Notes: generated from the letters alone by a model not told the origin. Shown: positions 18,118-27,946, numbered from the stretch's first letter. The stretch: 64,000 nt of DNA from JABMNT01 sp048262655 (GCA_048262655.1 JBLXEY010000004.1:1-64000); one strand, 5' to 3'. A program made the numbers and translations.

Positions 18118-18140
18118 AAGTTCTCGACGCTTTGGTGTGA
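18118..18140 (+). repeat. 23-bp direct repeat, copy 2
   Basis: Exact second copy of the lysR 3'-terminal 23 bases, lying 3 bp beyond the stop codon of the convergent tartrate dehydratase gene. Here it has no coding role. Confidence 0.9.
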
Positions 18141-18143
18141 CCG

Positions 18144-19307
18144 CTACTCCGCCAAGGCCCGCATCTCGGAAATTAAATCTGATTTTCCCTCGAAACCAAT
18201 GCCCGGCAGCTCTGGCATTGTGATATGGCCGTCTACGACCTGCACCCCGTCCGGAAAACCGCCGTAGGGTTGGAACAGGTCTGGATAACTTTCGTTACCG
18301 CCAAGACCCAATCCGGCGGCAATATTCAGCGACATCTGGTGCCCGCCGTGGGGAACACAGCGCGACGGTGACCAGCCAAAATCATTAAGAACGTCAAGCG
18401 TGCGCAGATATTCGACCAACCCGTAAGCCAGGGCGCAGTCAAATTGAAGCCAGTCCCGGTCCGGGCGCATGCCGCCATAACGCAGCAGGTTACGCGCATC
18501 CTGGTGAGAGAACAGGTTTTCGCCCGTTGCCATGGGGCCGGGGTAAAACTCACTCAAGGCGGCTTGCAAATCATAGTTCAAAGGGTCCCCGGCTTCTTCG
18601 TACCAGAACAGCGGATAATCCCGCAGCATTTTGGCGTAGGCAATCGCCGTTTCGAGATCAAAGCGGCCATTGGCATCGACGGCCAATTGCGCCTCAGTGC
18701 CGATCTCTTTAAGGACGGCCTCAATCCGGCGCCTGTCTTCATCTAGTGACGCGCCGCCGATCTTCATTTTAACAACGCTGTAACCGCGCTCCAAATAGCC
18801 CCGCATTTCGGCGCACAAGGCATCGTTTTCCTTGCCGGGGTAATAATAGCCCCCGGCCGCGTAGACAAAGACTTTTGGATCCGCTTCCCGCCCCTTCATG
18901 TCAGCCAATAATCGAAACAGGGGTTTTTCGGCAATTTTCGCCACGGCGTCCCAGACCGCCATATCAATAGTGCCGACAGCAACCGAGCGTTCGCCATGCC
19001 CGCCGGGTTTTTCATTCGACATCATCGCCGCCCAGATCCGATGCGGATCAAGGTTGCTGCCCTCTTCATTCAAAAGGGTTTTTGGGTCGGCTTCCAGAAT
19101 TCGGTCTCTAAAGCGCTCGCGGATCAGGCCACCCTGACCATACCGGCCATTGGAATTAAACCCATAACCGACAACCGGGCGTCCATCGCGGATCTCGTCG
19201 GTTACGACAGCAACAAGACTGGTCGTCATCTTGGTAAAATCGATATAGGCATTACGAATGGGAGATGAAATGGGCTTGGTAACCTCACAAATATCGACAA
19301 TACGCAC
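18144..19307 (-). CDS. tarD: D(-)-tartrate dehydratase, enolase superfamily
   Basis: This 387-residue enzyme matches the Bradyrhizobium D-tartrate dehydratase closely along its length as I recall that sequence. The catalytic residues are all present with a shift of two: Lys182 in VKMKIGG (base), metal ligands Asp211 (AVDANGRFD), Glu237 (FWYEEAGDP) and Glu263 (TGENLFSHQD), and His320 in CVPHGGHQMS. It should dehydrate D-tartrate to oxaloacetate using Mg2+. The GTG start at 19307 has AAGGA 7 bases upstream. No tartrate transporter or regulator lies beside it; it was probably adjacent and convergent to lysR before the insert arrived. Confidence 0.88.
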   Translation of the reverse strand: MRIVDICEVTKPISSPIRNAYIDFTKMTTSLVAVVTDEIRDGRPVVGYGFNSNGRYGQGGLIRERFRDRILEADPKTLLNEEGSNLDPHRIWAAMMSNEKPGGHGERSVAVGTIDMAVWDAVAKIAEKPLFRLLADMKGREADPKVFVYAAGGYYYPGKENDALCAEMRGYLERGYSVVKMKIGGASLDEDRRRIEAVLKEIGTEAQLAVDANGRFDLETAIAYAKMLRDYPLFWYEEAGDPLNYDLQAALSEFYPGPMATGENLFSHQDARNLLRYGGMRPDRDWLQFDCALAYGLVEYLRTLDVLNDFGWSPSRCVPHGGHQMSLNIAAGLGLGGNESYPDLFQPYGGFPDGVQVVDGHITMPELPGIGFEGKSDLISEMRALAE

Positions 19308-19476
19308 TTTGTTTCCTTCCGTTTCGAGTTCAGTCTGATGAAAAGGCTTCTTGATTTTGTGTATAGTTAACGTGCCGTGGGTAACTTTGCCAATAGAGTA
19401 TTCAAAAATTATAATACCGGTTCAGGGCAAATTTGCGGGGCTTGAATTTGCAGGTGTGACTCTATTTTGCTCTAAC

Positions 19477-20757
19477 TCAACTGGCAACATTTTTGGTTGC
19501 GTTGCGCACCTGCACATAACAGTGCCCTGAAAAGGCACAAGCCAAAATGAAGAGGCTGGAGCCCAGCAGGTTATGAGCAACGGCTGTTGCCGTGTCATGG
19601 CTAAAGATGGTAACGACAAAGAAACCCGCTACCCCCAAAGCCAGAGGAAACAGAAACCAATATTGAGAACGCGCCAAATAATAAGTGAATATGATGTTTG
19701 ATAAGGCCAAGCAGGCCATCGCCAGAGAAATAAGCGGTAAAAATGCTGCAGCTTGAATGTATTTGTCACTAAACATCAGTGTGATGACAAGTTCCGGAGC
19801 GATCGTGCAGACCAATGCAATACTGCCGCCGATCAAGGCCGCTGCACCGAAACTCACCCAGAAGACTTTGTTTGAATCCTGGCCTTCAATTTGTGATTTT
19901 GCAATGGCTGGAAACAAAACAACGGCTAGTATATTGGGCACAAAAAGGGCGATGCGGCCAATAATGGCCGCTGTTGCATAATAACCCGCTTGATCGCCCG
20001 GAATAAAGTGCTCGACCAGCATCAAATCGCTGTTGGTGAACACCAGAATAAAAGTGTTTGAAAAAAACAGGGGGAGCGCAATTCCGCTCATATTCTGAAG
20101 GATGCCGGGGGGGAGTTGTATCCTTGGGACTGAAAATATGTCGCGCAATCCATAGAGGGCAATTGCAAATTCAAAACAAACCGCAATGACGCCCGCCAAC
20201 AAAGCCGCATTAATGCCACCATCTAGCCACCAGACCAGAATCACAGCAAAAGCAAAGCGTGAGAAGGCCGCCGTGCCGACGCCAATCCCATATATTGTAA
20301 AGCGCTGCAAACCTTGCAGGCTTCCCCAATAAATTGGCATGATGAGTGAAATAAAAACGTGAAAATATATGATCAAAAACGGCAAATTATAATTGTGATG
20401 GAAAAACCATTTCACCGTTGGCAGAAAGAGCAGCCCGCACAGCACGATACCAATACCTACCAACGAAAAAACCTTTAAAGATCTGGCCAGAAGCTCGCGG
20501 ATGGCGCCTAATCCTACAGGTTCAAGGCGAACCGCCAGTTTTGAGTATACCAGAGGCAAAAAAGACAAGGGAACGGCCAGAACAACCAAAAATGAGTTCA
20601 GGGCGTTAAAGGTCCCATAGTCAGCTGGCGTAAGGGCGCGACCTGCGACAAATTGGAATAGGTAGTTGAAAACATTCCCTGTATTGACCAATACAAGAAC
20701 AATCAAATTGTGCTGAAGAAATCGCTTCAATGAAGAGAACCTGTATGAGTTTTGCAT
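19477..20757 (-). CDS. Wzx-like polysaccharide flippase (MOP superfamily)
   Basis: An integral membrane protein of about 426 residues with some 12-14 predicted spans and the features of MOP-superfamily oligosaccharide flippases: FNYLFQFVAGRALTPADYGT at the N-terminus, and HFIPGDQAGYYATAAIIGRI in the middle. It should move undecaprenyl-linked sugar units to the periplasmic side. I prefer the ATG at 20757; in-frame ATGs at 20784 and 20817 would bring it close to the divergent polymerase/ligase gene. No good ribosome site separates these options. It opens the large surface-glycan locus. Confidence 0.75.
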   Translation of the reverse strand: MQNSYRFSSLKRFLQHNLIVLVLVNTGNVFNYLFQFVAGRALTPADYGTFNALNSFLVVLAVPLSFLPLVYSKLAVRLEPVGLGAIRELLARSLKVFSLVGIGIVLCGLLFLPTVKWFFHHNYNLPFLIIYFHVFISLIMPIYWGSLQGLQRFTIYGIGVGTAAFSRFAFAVILVWWLDGGINAALLAGVIAVCFEFAIALYGLRDIFSVPRIQLPPGILQNMSGIALPLFFSNTFILVFTNSDLMLVEHFIPGDQAGYYATAAIIGRIALFVPNILAVVLFPAIAKSQIEGQDSNKVFWVSFGAAALIGGSIALVCTIAPELVITLMFSDKYIQAAAFLPLISLAMACLALSNIIFTYYLARSQYWFLFPLALGVAGFFVVTIFSHDTATAVAHNLLGSSLFILACAFSGHCYVQVRNATKNVAS

Positions 20758-20841
20758 CTGCTGGATGTCGGTCTTGTATTTCATTTTAAGTATTATCGAA
20801 AGACAATACTCCTTCATTTGTCAGAAGTTGCCTCTTCAACC

Positions 20842-22938
20842 ATGGACAAGAGTTTATGGGTTGCCAGAAAAAAGGCATTCCTAGAGTATGCCTTCAAGCA
20901 ATCTTTAGGAAAACTGTTCATGCCCCGGTCCTTAATGAAGTTTTTTACCTGCGCGCTGTTGTCCGGCGGTATGGCATTGGCTGGAGCTGTTGATCTTTTT
21001 GCAAGCGCTTACTCTCAGACGGGGGTCTGGAGCGATTCAGAGCCGGTATTTATTGCTTTTCTGCTTGCGGCGACACTGATTGCGGCGGGGTTGGCGGGCA
21101 CGGCTTGGCTTGCTCCGCGCACGGTCTTGCGTAAGATCTTTCACCCTTTTGTTCTGATTGCCGCCCTGTTGGCATTTTTCAGTCTTATAACGACGTTTGG
21201 GGCGCAATTTCCTGAGGTCAGTTTTTTAGGTTCGCCGCAAACTGGCGAAGGTGCTTTGCGGTATCTGTGTTTTGCGGCAATGATCGCAGCGGCTTTCTTA
21301 ATTAAGGATTGGATGCGGGTTTGGCGGGCTCTTATTGGCTGGTACGCGCTCGTCATTTTGGTGCTTGCTGCGTTCAGTCTTGAAAATAATGACTACTTAA
21401 AAGGGCTGGCCGATTGGCCAAATCTGGTTACTGTCATCGATTTTTATACGTTCAATGACTACCTTGCGTTTCATGCCATAAGTGTGTTGGCGATCGCTTT
21501 CGTGATTTTTAAAAAGACACGTGATACGTTGGCATGGTTAGCCGGAATTTCAGGCGTTGTCGCGCTCGTTGTATCGCAAAATGGGGTCGCACAAATATCT
21601 GCCGCCGTTGTTTTCCCGTGTTTATGGATATGGGTGAATTTTTCGGAACATTTTTTAATAAATGGAATTAACAAGGTTGCTGAGAATCGGCGTCTGTTTA
21701 TTTCCATTGCCATTGCAGCTCTGCCGCTTTTCGTGCTTCTGGTTATTCTGTATACGAATGTCCTGGATGGTGTCTATTCGCTTTGGTCGCGAAAACTTCT
21801 CTACTCTATTTTACTGGATGACGTCATCAATGACTTTCAAAGTCTGGCAATGGGGCATGGCTGGGGGCGTTATACGGATTTCCTGATCCAAAATCTAAAT
21901 AATCTTCAATTGGGTCAGGATGCGTCGAAATGGACCGATATATACCGAGATCAGTTCCACAGCCATAACGTCTATATTGAAACCCTATTTGCGATGGGAA
22001 TTCCGGGGCTCCTTCTTGTGGCTGCGGGCTTTGGTGCCTTGACGTTATACAGCGACCCGAAAGTGCTTCCGATCGCTATTGGATATGCCCTCCTAATTTC
22101 CCTTTTAAGTGCTTTGTGGTTTCAACTGCCAGGAAGCCTCTCGCTGGTTTCGGTTGCATTTGCGGCTATTGGCAAGGATGTCCGGTATTGTCAATTTACC
22201 CGAACAAAAATGGATGAACTGAGACCGTACTTTAAAGGCGGCCTTAGCCTTATGTGTATTGGGTTGGTTGCCTTGTCCGGAACCAGCTTGGGCCTGCTTT
22301 CACGTTTCGCGGATCGCATAGATGATGTTAAATATTGTCTTAGCGCTGACGGTGAGAATGCGGCAAGCTGTCCGGTTCGGATCCCCGACGACCCTCGTAA
22401 AAATGGATATAGTTTTGGGGTCTTGTTATCCGAAACATCTTCTCAGCCTGCCGCAGCATCAGGTTCCCGTCATCAGCAATTATCTAATTTGCTGACGGCG
22501 ATGAGCGTGATGCCAACGGCCCAAAGCTCAATTGCCGCTGATGTGGTCTTGGTAAATTATTATGGACGCATTGCCTTCGCTTCGCTTGCTTCATCGGAGG
22601 GAGCCCTTAACAGCGTGGAGCATGCCGCATGGAAAAAAGCGAGCTTTTCGGTTCTTGGTAAGGCGCCAAACAGATTGGATATCATCACACCTTATTTGAA
22701 CTGGCTGATCGCCCGGGAAAAAGGGTCGGATTTTGAGGCCGCGGTTAAGCAATTGGCTGCGGTGCAGCCTGAACATGTTGTTACCCGCTGGTTCCTGGGG
22801 CAACTTTTGCTGATGCGATCAAATCACGACGCGCAATTACAAGGTATTCAGTTGATGAAAGATGCTTTGCGGAGAAATCTTGAGCGCTATATGGAGGTTC
22901 CGGAATCGCTCAAAAATAGCCTGTTATCTCAAAACTAA
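20842..22938 (+). CDS. O-antigen ligase/polymerase-like membrane protein (Wzy_C type)
   Basis: About 698 residues: a dozen predicted membrane spans to about residue 470, with the Wzy_C-type periplasmic loop motif FHSHNVYIETLFAMGIPGLL (about 371-390), then a C-terminal region (about 480-698) with TPR-like helices such as AAVKQLAAVQPEHVVTRWFL. This layout is shared by O-antigen ligases and Wzy polymerases, which cannot be told apart here. The start at 20842 avoids overlap with the divergent flippase gene; an ATG at 20920 with AGGA upstream is an alternative. The stop is 2 bp from the end of the convergent glycosyltransferase gene. Confidence 0.75.
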   Translation: MDKSLWVARKKAFLEYAFKQSLGKLFMPRSLMKFFTCALLSGGMALAGAVDLFASAYSQTGVWSDSEPVFIAFLLAATLIAAGLAGTAWLAPRTVLRKIFHPFVLIAALLAFFSLITTFGAQFPEVSFLGSPQTGEGALRYLCFAAMIAAAFLIKDWMRVWRALIGWYALVILVLAAFSLENNDYLKGLADWPNLVTVIDFYTFNDYLAFHAISVLAIAFVIFKKTRDTLAWLAGISGVVALVVSQNGVAQISAAVVFPCLWIWVNFSEHFLINGINKVAENRRLFISIAIAALPLFVLLVILYTNVLDGVYSLWSRKLLYSILLDDVINDFQSLAMGHGWGRYTDFLIQNLNNLQLGQDASKWTDIYRDQFHSHNVYIETLFAMGIPGLLLVAAGFGALTLYSDPKVLPIAIGYALLISLLSALWFQLPGSLSLVSVAFAAIGKDVRYCQFTRTKMDELRPYFKGGLSLMCIGLVALSGTSLGLLSRFADRIDDVKYCLSADGENAASCPVRIPDDPRKNGYSFGVLLSETSSQPAAASGSRHQQLSNLLTAMSVMPTAQSSIAADVVLVNYYGRIAFASLASSEGALNSVEHAAWKKASFSVLGKAPNRLDIITPYLNWLIAREKGSDFEAAVKQLAAVQPEHVVTRWFLGQLLLMRSNHDAQLQGIQLMKDALRRNLERYMEVPESLKNSLLSQN

Positions 22939-22939
22939 T

Positions 22940-24061
22940 TTACGGTGTCTTTCCACCGGTTAATTGTTTAACGGCGGCCAGAAACTTTTGGTCAAAATGT
23001 ACGGGCGAAAACCGTTCGGCGTTTGCTCTGCAATCCTCTGGTGAAAACGTGTCTGCATGCCTTTCAAAGTATTCGACAGCGTTGCAAATATCGGTGACAG
23101 TTTGATTCCTAAAAAAAACGGCAGATGGGGATGGCGTATCATGTCCCCTTAACGTCTCCAGGCACCCTCCCTGACTAAGGGCGATGACAGGCTTCCCGCA
23201 GGCTTGCGCCTCAAGGGGTGCGATACCAAAATCTTCGATGCCTGCGAAGACAAACGCTTGGCAACGTTCCAAATAATCATGAACAACGGTGTCAGGTTGG
23301 CGACCAAGCAATTCTATGTTTGCGCTGGCCTTCACTTTGATTTTGGGCATCTCAGGGCCGTCACCAATGATAACCAGCTTTTTGTTTTTAAGCTTACTGA
23401 AAGCCTCTGCGATCAAGCCGATTTTTTTGTAAGGGACAAGCCGTGATACACATAGGTAAAAACCGTCGTGTTCATGTGATACAGTAAACCGCTCAAGCTC
23501 AACCGGCGGCGGCACGACAAGGGCGGTGCGGTCATAGTGCCGCTTGACCCGATCAGCAACAAAATGAGAATTGCTGATAAACCCGTCTACGTTCACGGAA
23601 TTTTTTCGATCCCAATTTTGAAGGCAGTTGAGAACACATCGGAAAGGTAAGCTTTTCAAGCCTGTCATGCCGGCATCGTTTAGGTACTGTTCCCGTAAAT
23701 CCCAGGCATATCGCATGGGCGAATGGATGTAGCAAATATGGGGTTGTTGTTTTTGGGTTGTTACGCCCTTTGCCACTGCATGAGAACTGGAGATGACAAG
23801 ATCATAACCTGAAAGGTTCCATCTTTTAATGGCAATGGGCATTAAGGGAAGATATCGACGGTAATGTTTCCGGGCACCCGGCAGGGTTTGGATGAAGCTT
23901 GTTTTTGGAATGCGGCCCTGAAGCCAGCTTCGTTGAGATTTTGGTAGAAAATCGACGACGGTATAAAGATCGGCTTGTGGGTAGAGACCCAAAATTCTCT
24001 CGAGGACACGTTCGGCGCCCCCCATTTGGGTTAGCCAGTCATGAATTACCGCGACGCGCAT
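22940..24061 (-). CDS. Glycosyltransferase family 4
   Basis: A 373-residue GT-B enzyme. The N-terminus MRVAVIHDWLTQMGGAERVL is typical of GT4 mannosyl/galactosyltransferases in exopolysaccharide operons. The donor-binding region shows LCVSRLVPYKKIGLIAEAF and the E-x7-E element EDFGIAPLEAQACGKPVIAL. It is the last gene of a four-gene minus-strand operon. A TTG at 24085 would add 8 residues and overlap the upstream gene; I prefer ATG 24061, which begins the conserved strand, although AAGGA lies very close to it. Sugar and linkage are unknown. Confidence 0.82.
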   Translation of the reverse strand: MRVAVIHDWLTQMGGAERVLERILGLYPQADLYTVVDFLPKSQRSWLQGRIPKTSFIQTLPGARKHYRRYLPLMPIAIKRWNLSGYDLVISSSHAVAKGVTTQKQQPHICYIHSPMRYAWDLREQYLNDAGMTGLKSLPFRCVLNCLQNWDRKNSVNVDGFISNSHFVADRVKRHYDRTALVVPPPVELERFTVSHEHDGFYLCVSRLVPYKKIGLIAEAFSKLKNKKLVIIGDGPEMPKIKVKASANIELLGRQPDTVVHDYLERCQAFVFAGIEDFGIAPLEAQACGKPVIALSQGGCLETLRGHDTPSPSAVFFRNQTVTDICNAVEYFERHADTFSPEDCRANAERFSPVHFDQKFLAAVKQLTGGKTP

Positions 24062-24065
24062 TTCC

Positions 24066-25460
24066 TTAGTAGGCTTTTCTGTCAAAAAGGATTTTCGGGA
24101 ATGTCACCAGCAAAATAAACAGATCAAACCATAAGGACCAATTCTCTAGATAGTAGAGGTCGTGTTCCACCCGCTTTTTCATTTCCGACAGTTCCGTAAT
24201 TTCCCCGCGAAACCCATTAATCTGTGCCCAACCGGTAATTCCGGGTTTGATACGGTGCCGGGAAATATAACCGTCTACCAGCGTTTCATAGTACTCCCCA
24301 TGTTCAACGGCATGCGGTCTTGGCCCAACCAGAGACATCGAGCCGGTTAATACATTAAAAAGTTGCGGGAGCTCATCCAGGCTAAAGCGTCTCAAGATTT
24401 TCCCAACAACAGTTACCCGCGGGTCTCCCTTTGTGACATGTGTGACTTCAGTCGGTTCCGGCTGCCAAAGCAGGGTTCTGAATTTATAGATGGTGATGAC
24501 TTCATTGGCGAAGCCATACCTTTTTTGTTTGAAAATTAGGGGGCCGGAGCTGCTGAGTTTAATGAGGATCGCAATCAGAGCTAAAACCGGGGAGCAAAGC
24601 AGGATAAATAAAGTCGCCAGAATTTTGTCTTCCAACCACTTGATTAACCAATCCCAACCGCTCAGAGGGCGGTTTAAAACTCTTAATACAGGAAATCCGG
24701 CAAAGCTCCGCGCGCCGTAGAACGAAAAGTCCAGGAAGCCTTGTTCTGCGCAAAGATCAATGTTTACATCAAGGTGCTTTAACGCATCGACGCATTGCTC
24801 GATAAGTTTTGGTTTGGTGCCCGGAATTGCGATCACAATAACGTCAAGGTTATCTAACCATTCGGAAGTTTGCAGGCTCTCCAATGCGTCCTGAAGATCA
24901 ATGCTCCCATTTTTGCCACTCTTTATTTTGATCATTTGATTAATGGCAATTTCATGGGCAAATGTACTTCGGATCTTTTGCTCCAGAATATCCAGGTATT
25001 TGGGTGTGCCGATGAGAACAGATTGACGTAGAAAATGAGGTTCCAGAGAATGGCGTCGAAAATATATGCCTGCGAGTGTGCGTGTGGCGATAACAGCTAA
25101 AAAGGAAAACCCCGCCCACGAGGCGATCCAGATTCTGGAAATATCTTGGCCCGTTTTTGTCAAAAACCCGATCAGCACGACGATGAAGAGGGCCATTATT
25201 CCGCCAACAAGAACCGAGCGCAAAGCATGCAGAGGATCAAACAGCCGAAGTTGGTTATAAACGCCGTTCAAGCGAAACAGGGCGATTGCAATTAACGGGG
25301 CCGCTGCAAAAAAGGAGCCCTGTAACATCGAGAATTCTAAATCGTCATGGCGCAACCAAAAGGTAATCGCGCCGATACCATAAAAGATCGTGGTATCGAT
25401 CACCATCGTCATGTCGGCGATTATTTTCCGGGACAAGGGGCGGGTCATGTTTGTAATCAT
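24066..25460 (-). CDS. Polyprenyl-phosphate sugar-1-phosphate transferase (initiating enzyme)
   Basis: A 464-residue PHPT of the WcaJ/WbaP type. It has four N-terminal membrane spans, a CoA-binding-like middle domain (SVLIGTPKYLDILEQ) and, after another membrane helix near 275, the catalytic domain with FKQKRYGFANEVITIYKFRT, RRFSLDELPQLFNVLTGSMS, LVGPRPHAVEHGEYY and HRIKPGITGWAQINGFRGE. These are the conserved phosphate- and metal-binding elements of the bacterial sugar transferase family. It should load the first sugar phosphate onto undecaprenyl phosphate and so start the repeat unit. It is the only such enzyme in the window. Confidence 0.9.
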   Translation of the reverse strand: MITNMTRPLSRKIIADMTMVIDTTIFYGIGAITFWLRHDDLEFSMLQGSFFAAAPLIAIALFRLNGVYNQLRLFDPLHALRSVLVGGIMALFIVVLIGFLTKTGQDISRIWIASWAGFSFLAVIATRTLAGIYFRRHSLEPHFLRQSVLIGTPKYLDILEQKIRSTFAHEIAINQMIKIKSGKNGSIDLQDALESLQTSEWLDNLDVIVIAIPGTKPKLIEQCVDALKHLDVNIDLCAEQGFLDFSFYGARSFAGFPVLRVLNRPLSGWDWLIKWLEDKILATLFILLCSPVLALIAILIKLSSSGPLIFKQKRYGFANEVITIYKFRTLLWQPEPTEVTHVTKGDPRVTVVGKILRRFSLDELPQLFNVLTGSMSLVGPRPHAVEHGEYYETLVDGYISRHRIKPGITGWAQINGFRGEITELSEMKKRVEHDLYYLENWSLWFDLFILLVTFPKILFDRKAY

Positions 25461-25568
25461 GTTTCGGCTTTAAGGTGTGTCTCTTGGACGCGAAAAATAA
25501 ATCATCAAGTTTATGTTTAGCAGCTCTTAACACCAATATTGGAGCCAGTTATTGGCCAATAAGTGGTC

Positions 25569-26774
25569 CTATAGATGTCGGCTAAGGATGCCCTTCCCGT
25601 AGATAATAAACAAGAGCACAAAAAGCAGACCTTCTGTTAGAAACGTAGCAATTGCCGCCCCCCACATTCCATGATCGGGAATTAAATACCAATTCAATGC
25701 AATATTTGTTGCGGCTGCGGCAATGGCGCACGCCGCATAATACCATTCCTTGTTGGCGGCAATAAACGCCTGAGTAAGAACCGCATTGGGAAGAATGAAG
25801 ATAAAACTGAGAAACAGCCAAACGGAGACTTCTCCGGTGATCGCATAGTCATCGCCAAATCCGAAAACAACCAAAGTCTCACCAAACAAAATATAGGCCC
25901 CGAAAATACTACCGCCCGCGATGACCATCGTTCCGAGCTGGGTTTTTATACTGCGGTTAAAGTCGTTTGCGGATTGCCACTGCAGGCGAAGCTGTCGGAA
26001 AAATATTTGGGATAACGGGGCCATAAAAAAAATGACCCCTTCCAAAAGCCGGAAGCCGGCGGCGTAGTGTCCGGTAAGTGCGGTATCGCCCGTCATGAGT
26101 TCCAGCATTACAATATCGCAGCGGAAATAAATGGCTGTAGCTGCATCGATAACTAAAAAAGCCAAACAAACCTGAAGTGTTTGTTTGGGCCATTTAAATG
26201 AGACTTTCGAGAAATAACCAATCACACTTGGTAGAACAGCGGCTATTCCCAATCCTGTGAACCAGGCCAGTAAGGTTATATCCAGCCGCTCCCATATCAT
26301 CCAGCTGGCAAGGATCAAAATGAAGGTTAAGCTGCGCAAATGAAATTGCCACAAAGCTTCTTTTTGGAAGAGACCGTCCCCCTTTAAGCATGCAGAAAGC
26401 AGGCTCGTTAGAACTTTTACGCCAGATACAGCAATGGCCATTGCAACAAGAAATCCGGTTTCGTCGAAGACCAAAAAGGCAATCAAAGCACCAACTGCCG
26501 TGCTGACCAGCAAATGACCAAGACTGTTTGAGATTAATGTCTGGGCCTGAGGTAATGTGTTTGCAGACGGTTTTGTTTTTTCCCTTTGTATTAAAAGGCG
26601 GTAGCCGAAATCCTGGATAATCGCAAAAATCGCGGCGATGCTTAGGACGTAGTTATATGTACCAAAGGTTTCTGGCCCCATAAATCGGGCCAGCAATACG
26701 GAAAGCGCGAAAGACGCCAGGCCGATGTATGCTGCTGCGGCCCACTGGAATGATATGTCTTTAAACAGGTTCAT
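25569..26774 (-). CDS. Wzx-like polysaccharide flippase, second copy
   Basis: A 401-residue membrane protein with about 12 spans of the polysaccharide-synthesis/MOP type (N-terminus FKDISFQWAAAAYIGLASFA, then ARFMGPETFGTYNYVLSIAA). The ATG at 26774 overlaps the stop of the upstream glycosyltransferase by ATGA, which settles the start over a longer frame opening at 26843. It is distinct in sequence from the other flippase at the left end of the locus. With the initiating transferase and two GT4 enzymes it makes a compact unit for assembly and flipping. Confidence 0.8.
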   Translation of the reverse strand: MNLFKDISFQWAAAAYIGLASFALSVLLARFMGPETFGTYNYVLSIAAIFAIIQDFGYRLLIQREKTKPSANTLPQAQTLISNSLGHLLVSTAVGALIAFLVFDETGFLVAMAIAVSGVKVLTSLLSACLKGDGLFQKEALWQFHLRSLTFILILASWMIWERLDITLLAWFTGLGIAAVLPSVIGYFSKVSFKWPKQTLQVCLAFLVIDAATAIYFRCDIVMLELMTGDTALTGHYAAGFRLLEGVIFFMAPLSQIFFRQLRLQWQSANDFNRSIKTQLGTMVIAGGSIFGAYILFGETLVVFGFGDDYAITGEVSVWLFLSFIFILPNAVLTQAFIAANKEWYYAACAIAAAATNIALNWYLIPDHGMWGAAIATFLTEGLLFVLLFIIYGKGILSRHL

Positions 26775-27946
26775 GGATGGGCAGATTTCCGGGCAGACAC
26801 TTGCGTCAGTAATTCGAGTGTTTTGTGGGCCGCGGTTGACCACGAATACTGCGATGCCTGCACCATTGCGGCAGATCGAAATCTTTCGCGTTCACTCTCT
26901 GTCGTTCCATGGGCGCGTTTCAGTGCGTCAGTCCATTTTCCAATGTCGCGTGCCGGGACGTGAATTGCCGTGCCACCGGAAACCTCCAATAAAGCCGGGG
27001 CATCGCTTAAAAGGGTAACGGCCCCACATGACATGGCTTCGATTGCAGGAAGGCCGAACCCTTCATAATGAGATGGGTAAGCAAAGGCCGTGGCACTGGA
27101 AACCAGAGCAATCAGCTCGCTTTCAGGAATATAGCCGGTCATTACGAGCCTGCCTCCTTTACAAAGGGACTCGAAATAACCGACCTCAGCATCCCGCCCC
27201 CATCCTTTTGGGCCGACCAGAACCAACGGCGTAGTGTCTTTAACTGGCGCGGGCAGGTTGTTGTAGGCTTCTATCAGTGTGGATAGGTTTTTTCGAGGCT
27301 CGAGTGTCGATATGGATAGAAAAAAATTCCCCGCAGCCAGACCATACCGTTTTGTGGTTGTTTCTATGTCCTCGTTTGTTGCGGGCATAAACCGGGATGA
27401 TACCCCGTTTGGGATCACATTAATCTTGTTTGGCGCAATATCGAAATGCTTGTGGATTTCGTTTTTTGTGAAGTGAGATATAGCAATGACCTGTTCCGCT
27501 TTTTGGAGCGCATGACCCAGGCCGTCTAACCATTTCAACCGACTTACAGGATGGAATTCTGGAAACTCGATATGGGAAAGATCGTGAACGGTTACAACGG
27601 ACCTTTCCGCATTCCCTGGTGGAATAAAACACGGTTGCCAGAAAATATCATAATCTGTCTTGCCGATTCCCGATTCGAACCGATTTTTCTTTAAAAGATT
27701 CCAACTATAGCGAGCACCGGGAAGGGGTTGGACAATTTTTCGCAATGCCTGAAGCCCACCGTGACCCTTAGGGCTTTTGGAAAGCAGTGGGTGACGATGG
27801 TCAAGCTGGGCCCATTTCATTCCAAAAAATGCATCAATGCGCATTTGTGGAGATGCGTTGATCATTTCTGACAAGATTTCACGCGTATATACCCCGATTC
27901 CCGTATGTGGAGTTAGTAAGGGAGACGCATCTACGGTTAGATGCAT
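26771..27946 (-). CDS. Glycosyltransferase family 4, mannosyltransferase-like
   Basis: A 391-residue GT-B enzyme: N-terminal MHLTVDASPLLTPHTGIGVY with the glycine-rich acceptor loop, central VVTVHDLSHIEFPEF and VIAISHFTKNEI, and a C-terminal donor site with FLSISTLEPRKNLSTLIEAY and PSHYEGFGLPAIEAMSCGAV (E-x7-E). This pattern is common in mannosyltransferases of exopolysaccharide loci. It is the first gene of the minus-strand operon that continues with a flippase, the initiating transferase and a second GT4. Confidence 0.85.
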   Translation of the reverse strand: MHLTVDASPLLTPHTGIGVYTREILSEMINASPQMRIDAFFGMKWAQLDHRHPLLSKSPKGHGGLQALRKIVQPLPGARYSWNLLKKNRFESGIGKTDYDIFWQPCFIPPGNAERSVVTVHDLSHIEFPEFHPVSRLKWLDGLGHALQKAEQVIAISHFTKNEIHKHFDIAPNKINVIPNGVSSRFMPATNEDIETTTKRYGLAAGNFFLSISTLEPRKNLSTLIEAYNNLPAPVKDTTPLVLVGPKGWGRDAEVGYFESLCKGGRLVMTGYIPESELIALVSSATAFAYPSHYEGFGLPAIEAMSCGAVTLLSDAPALLEVSGGTAIHVPARDIGKWTDALKRAHGTTESERERFRSAAMVQASQYSWSTAAHKTLELLTQVSARKSAHP

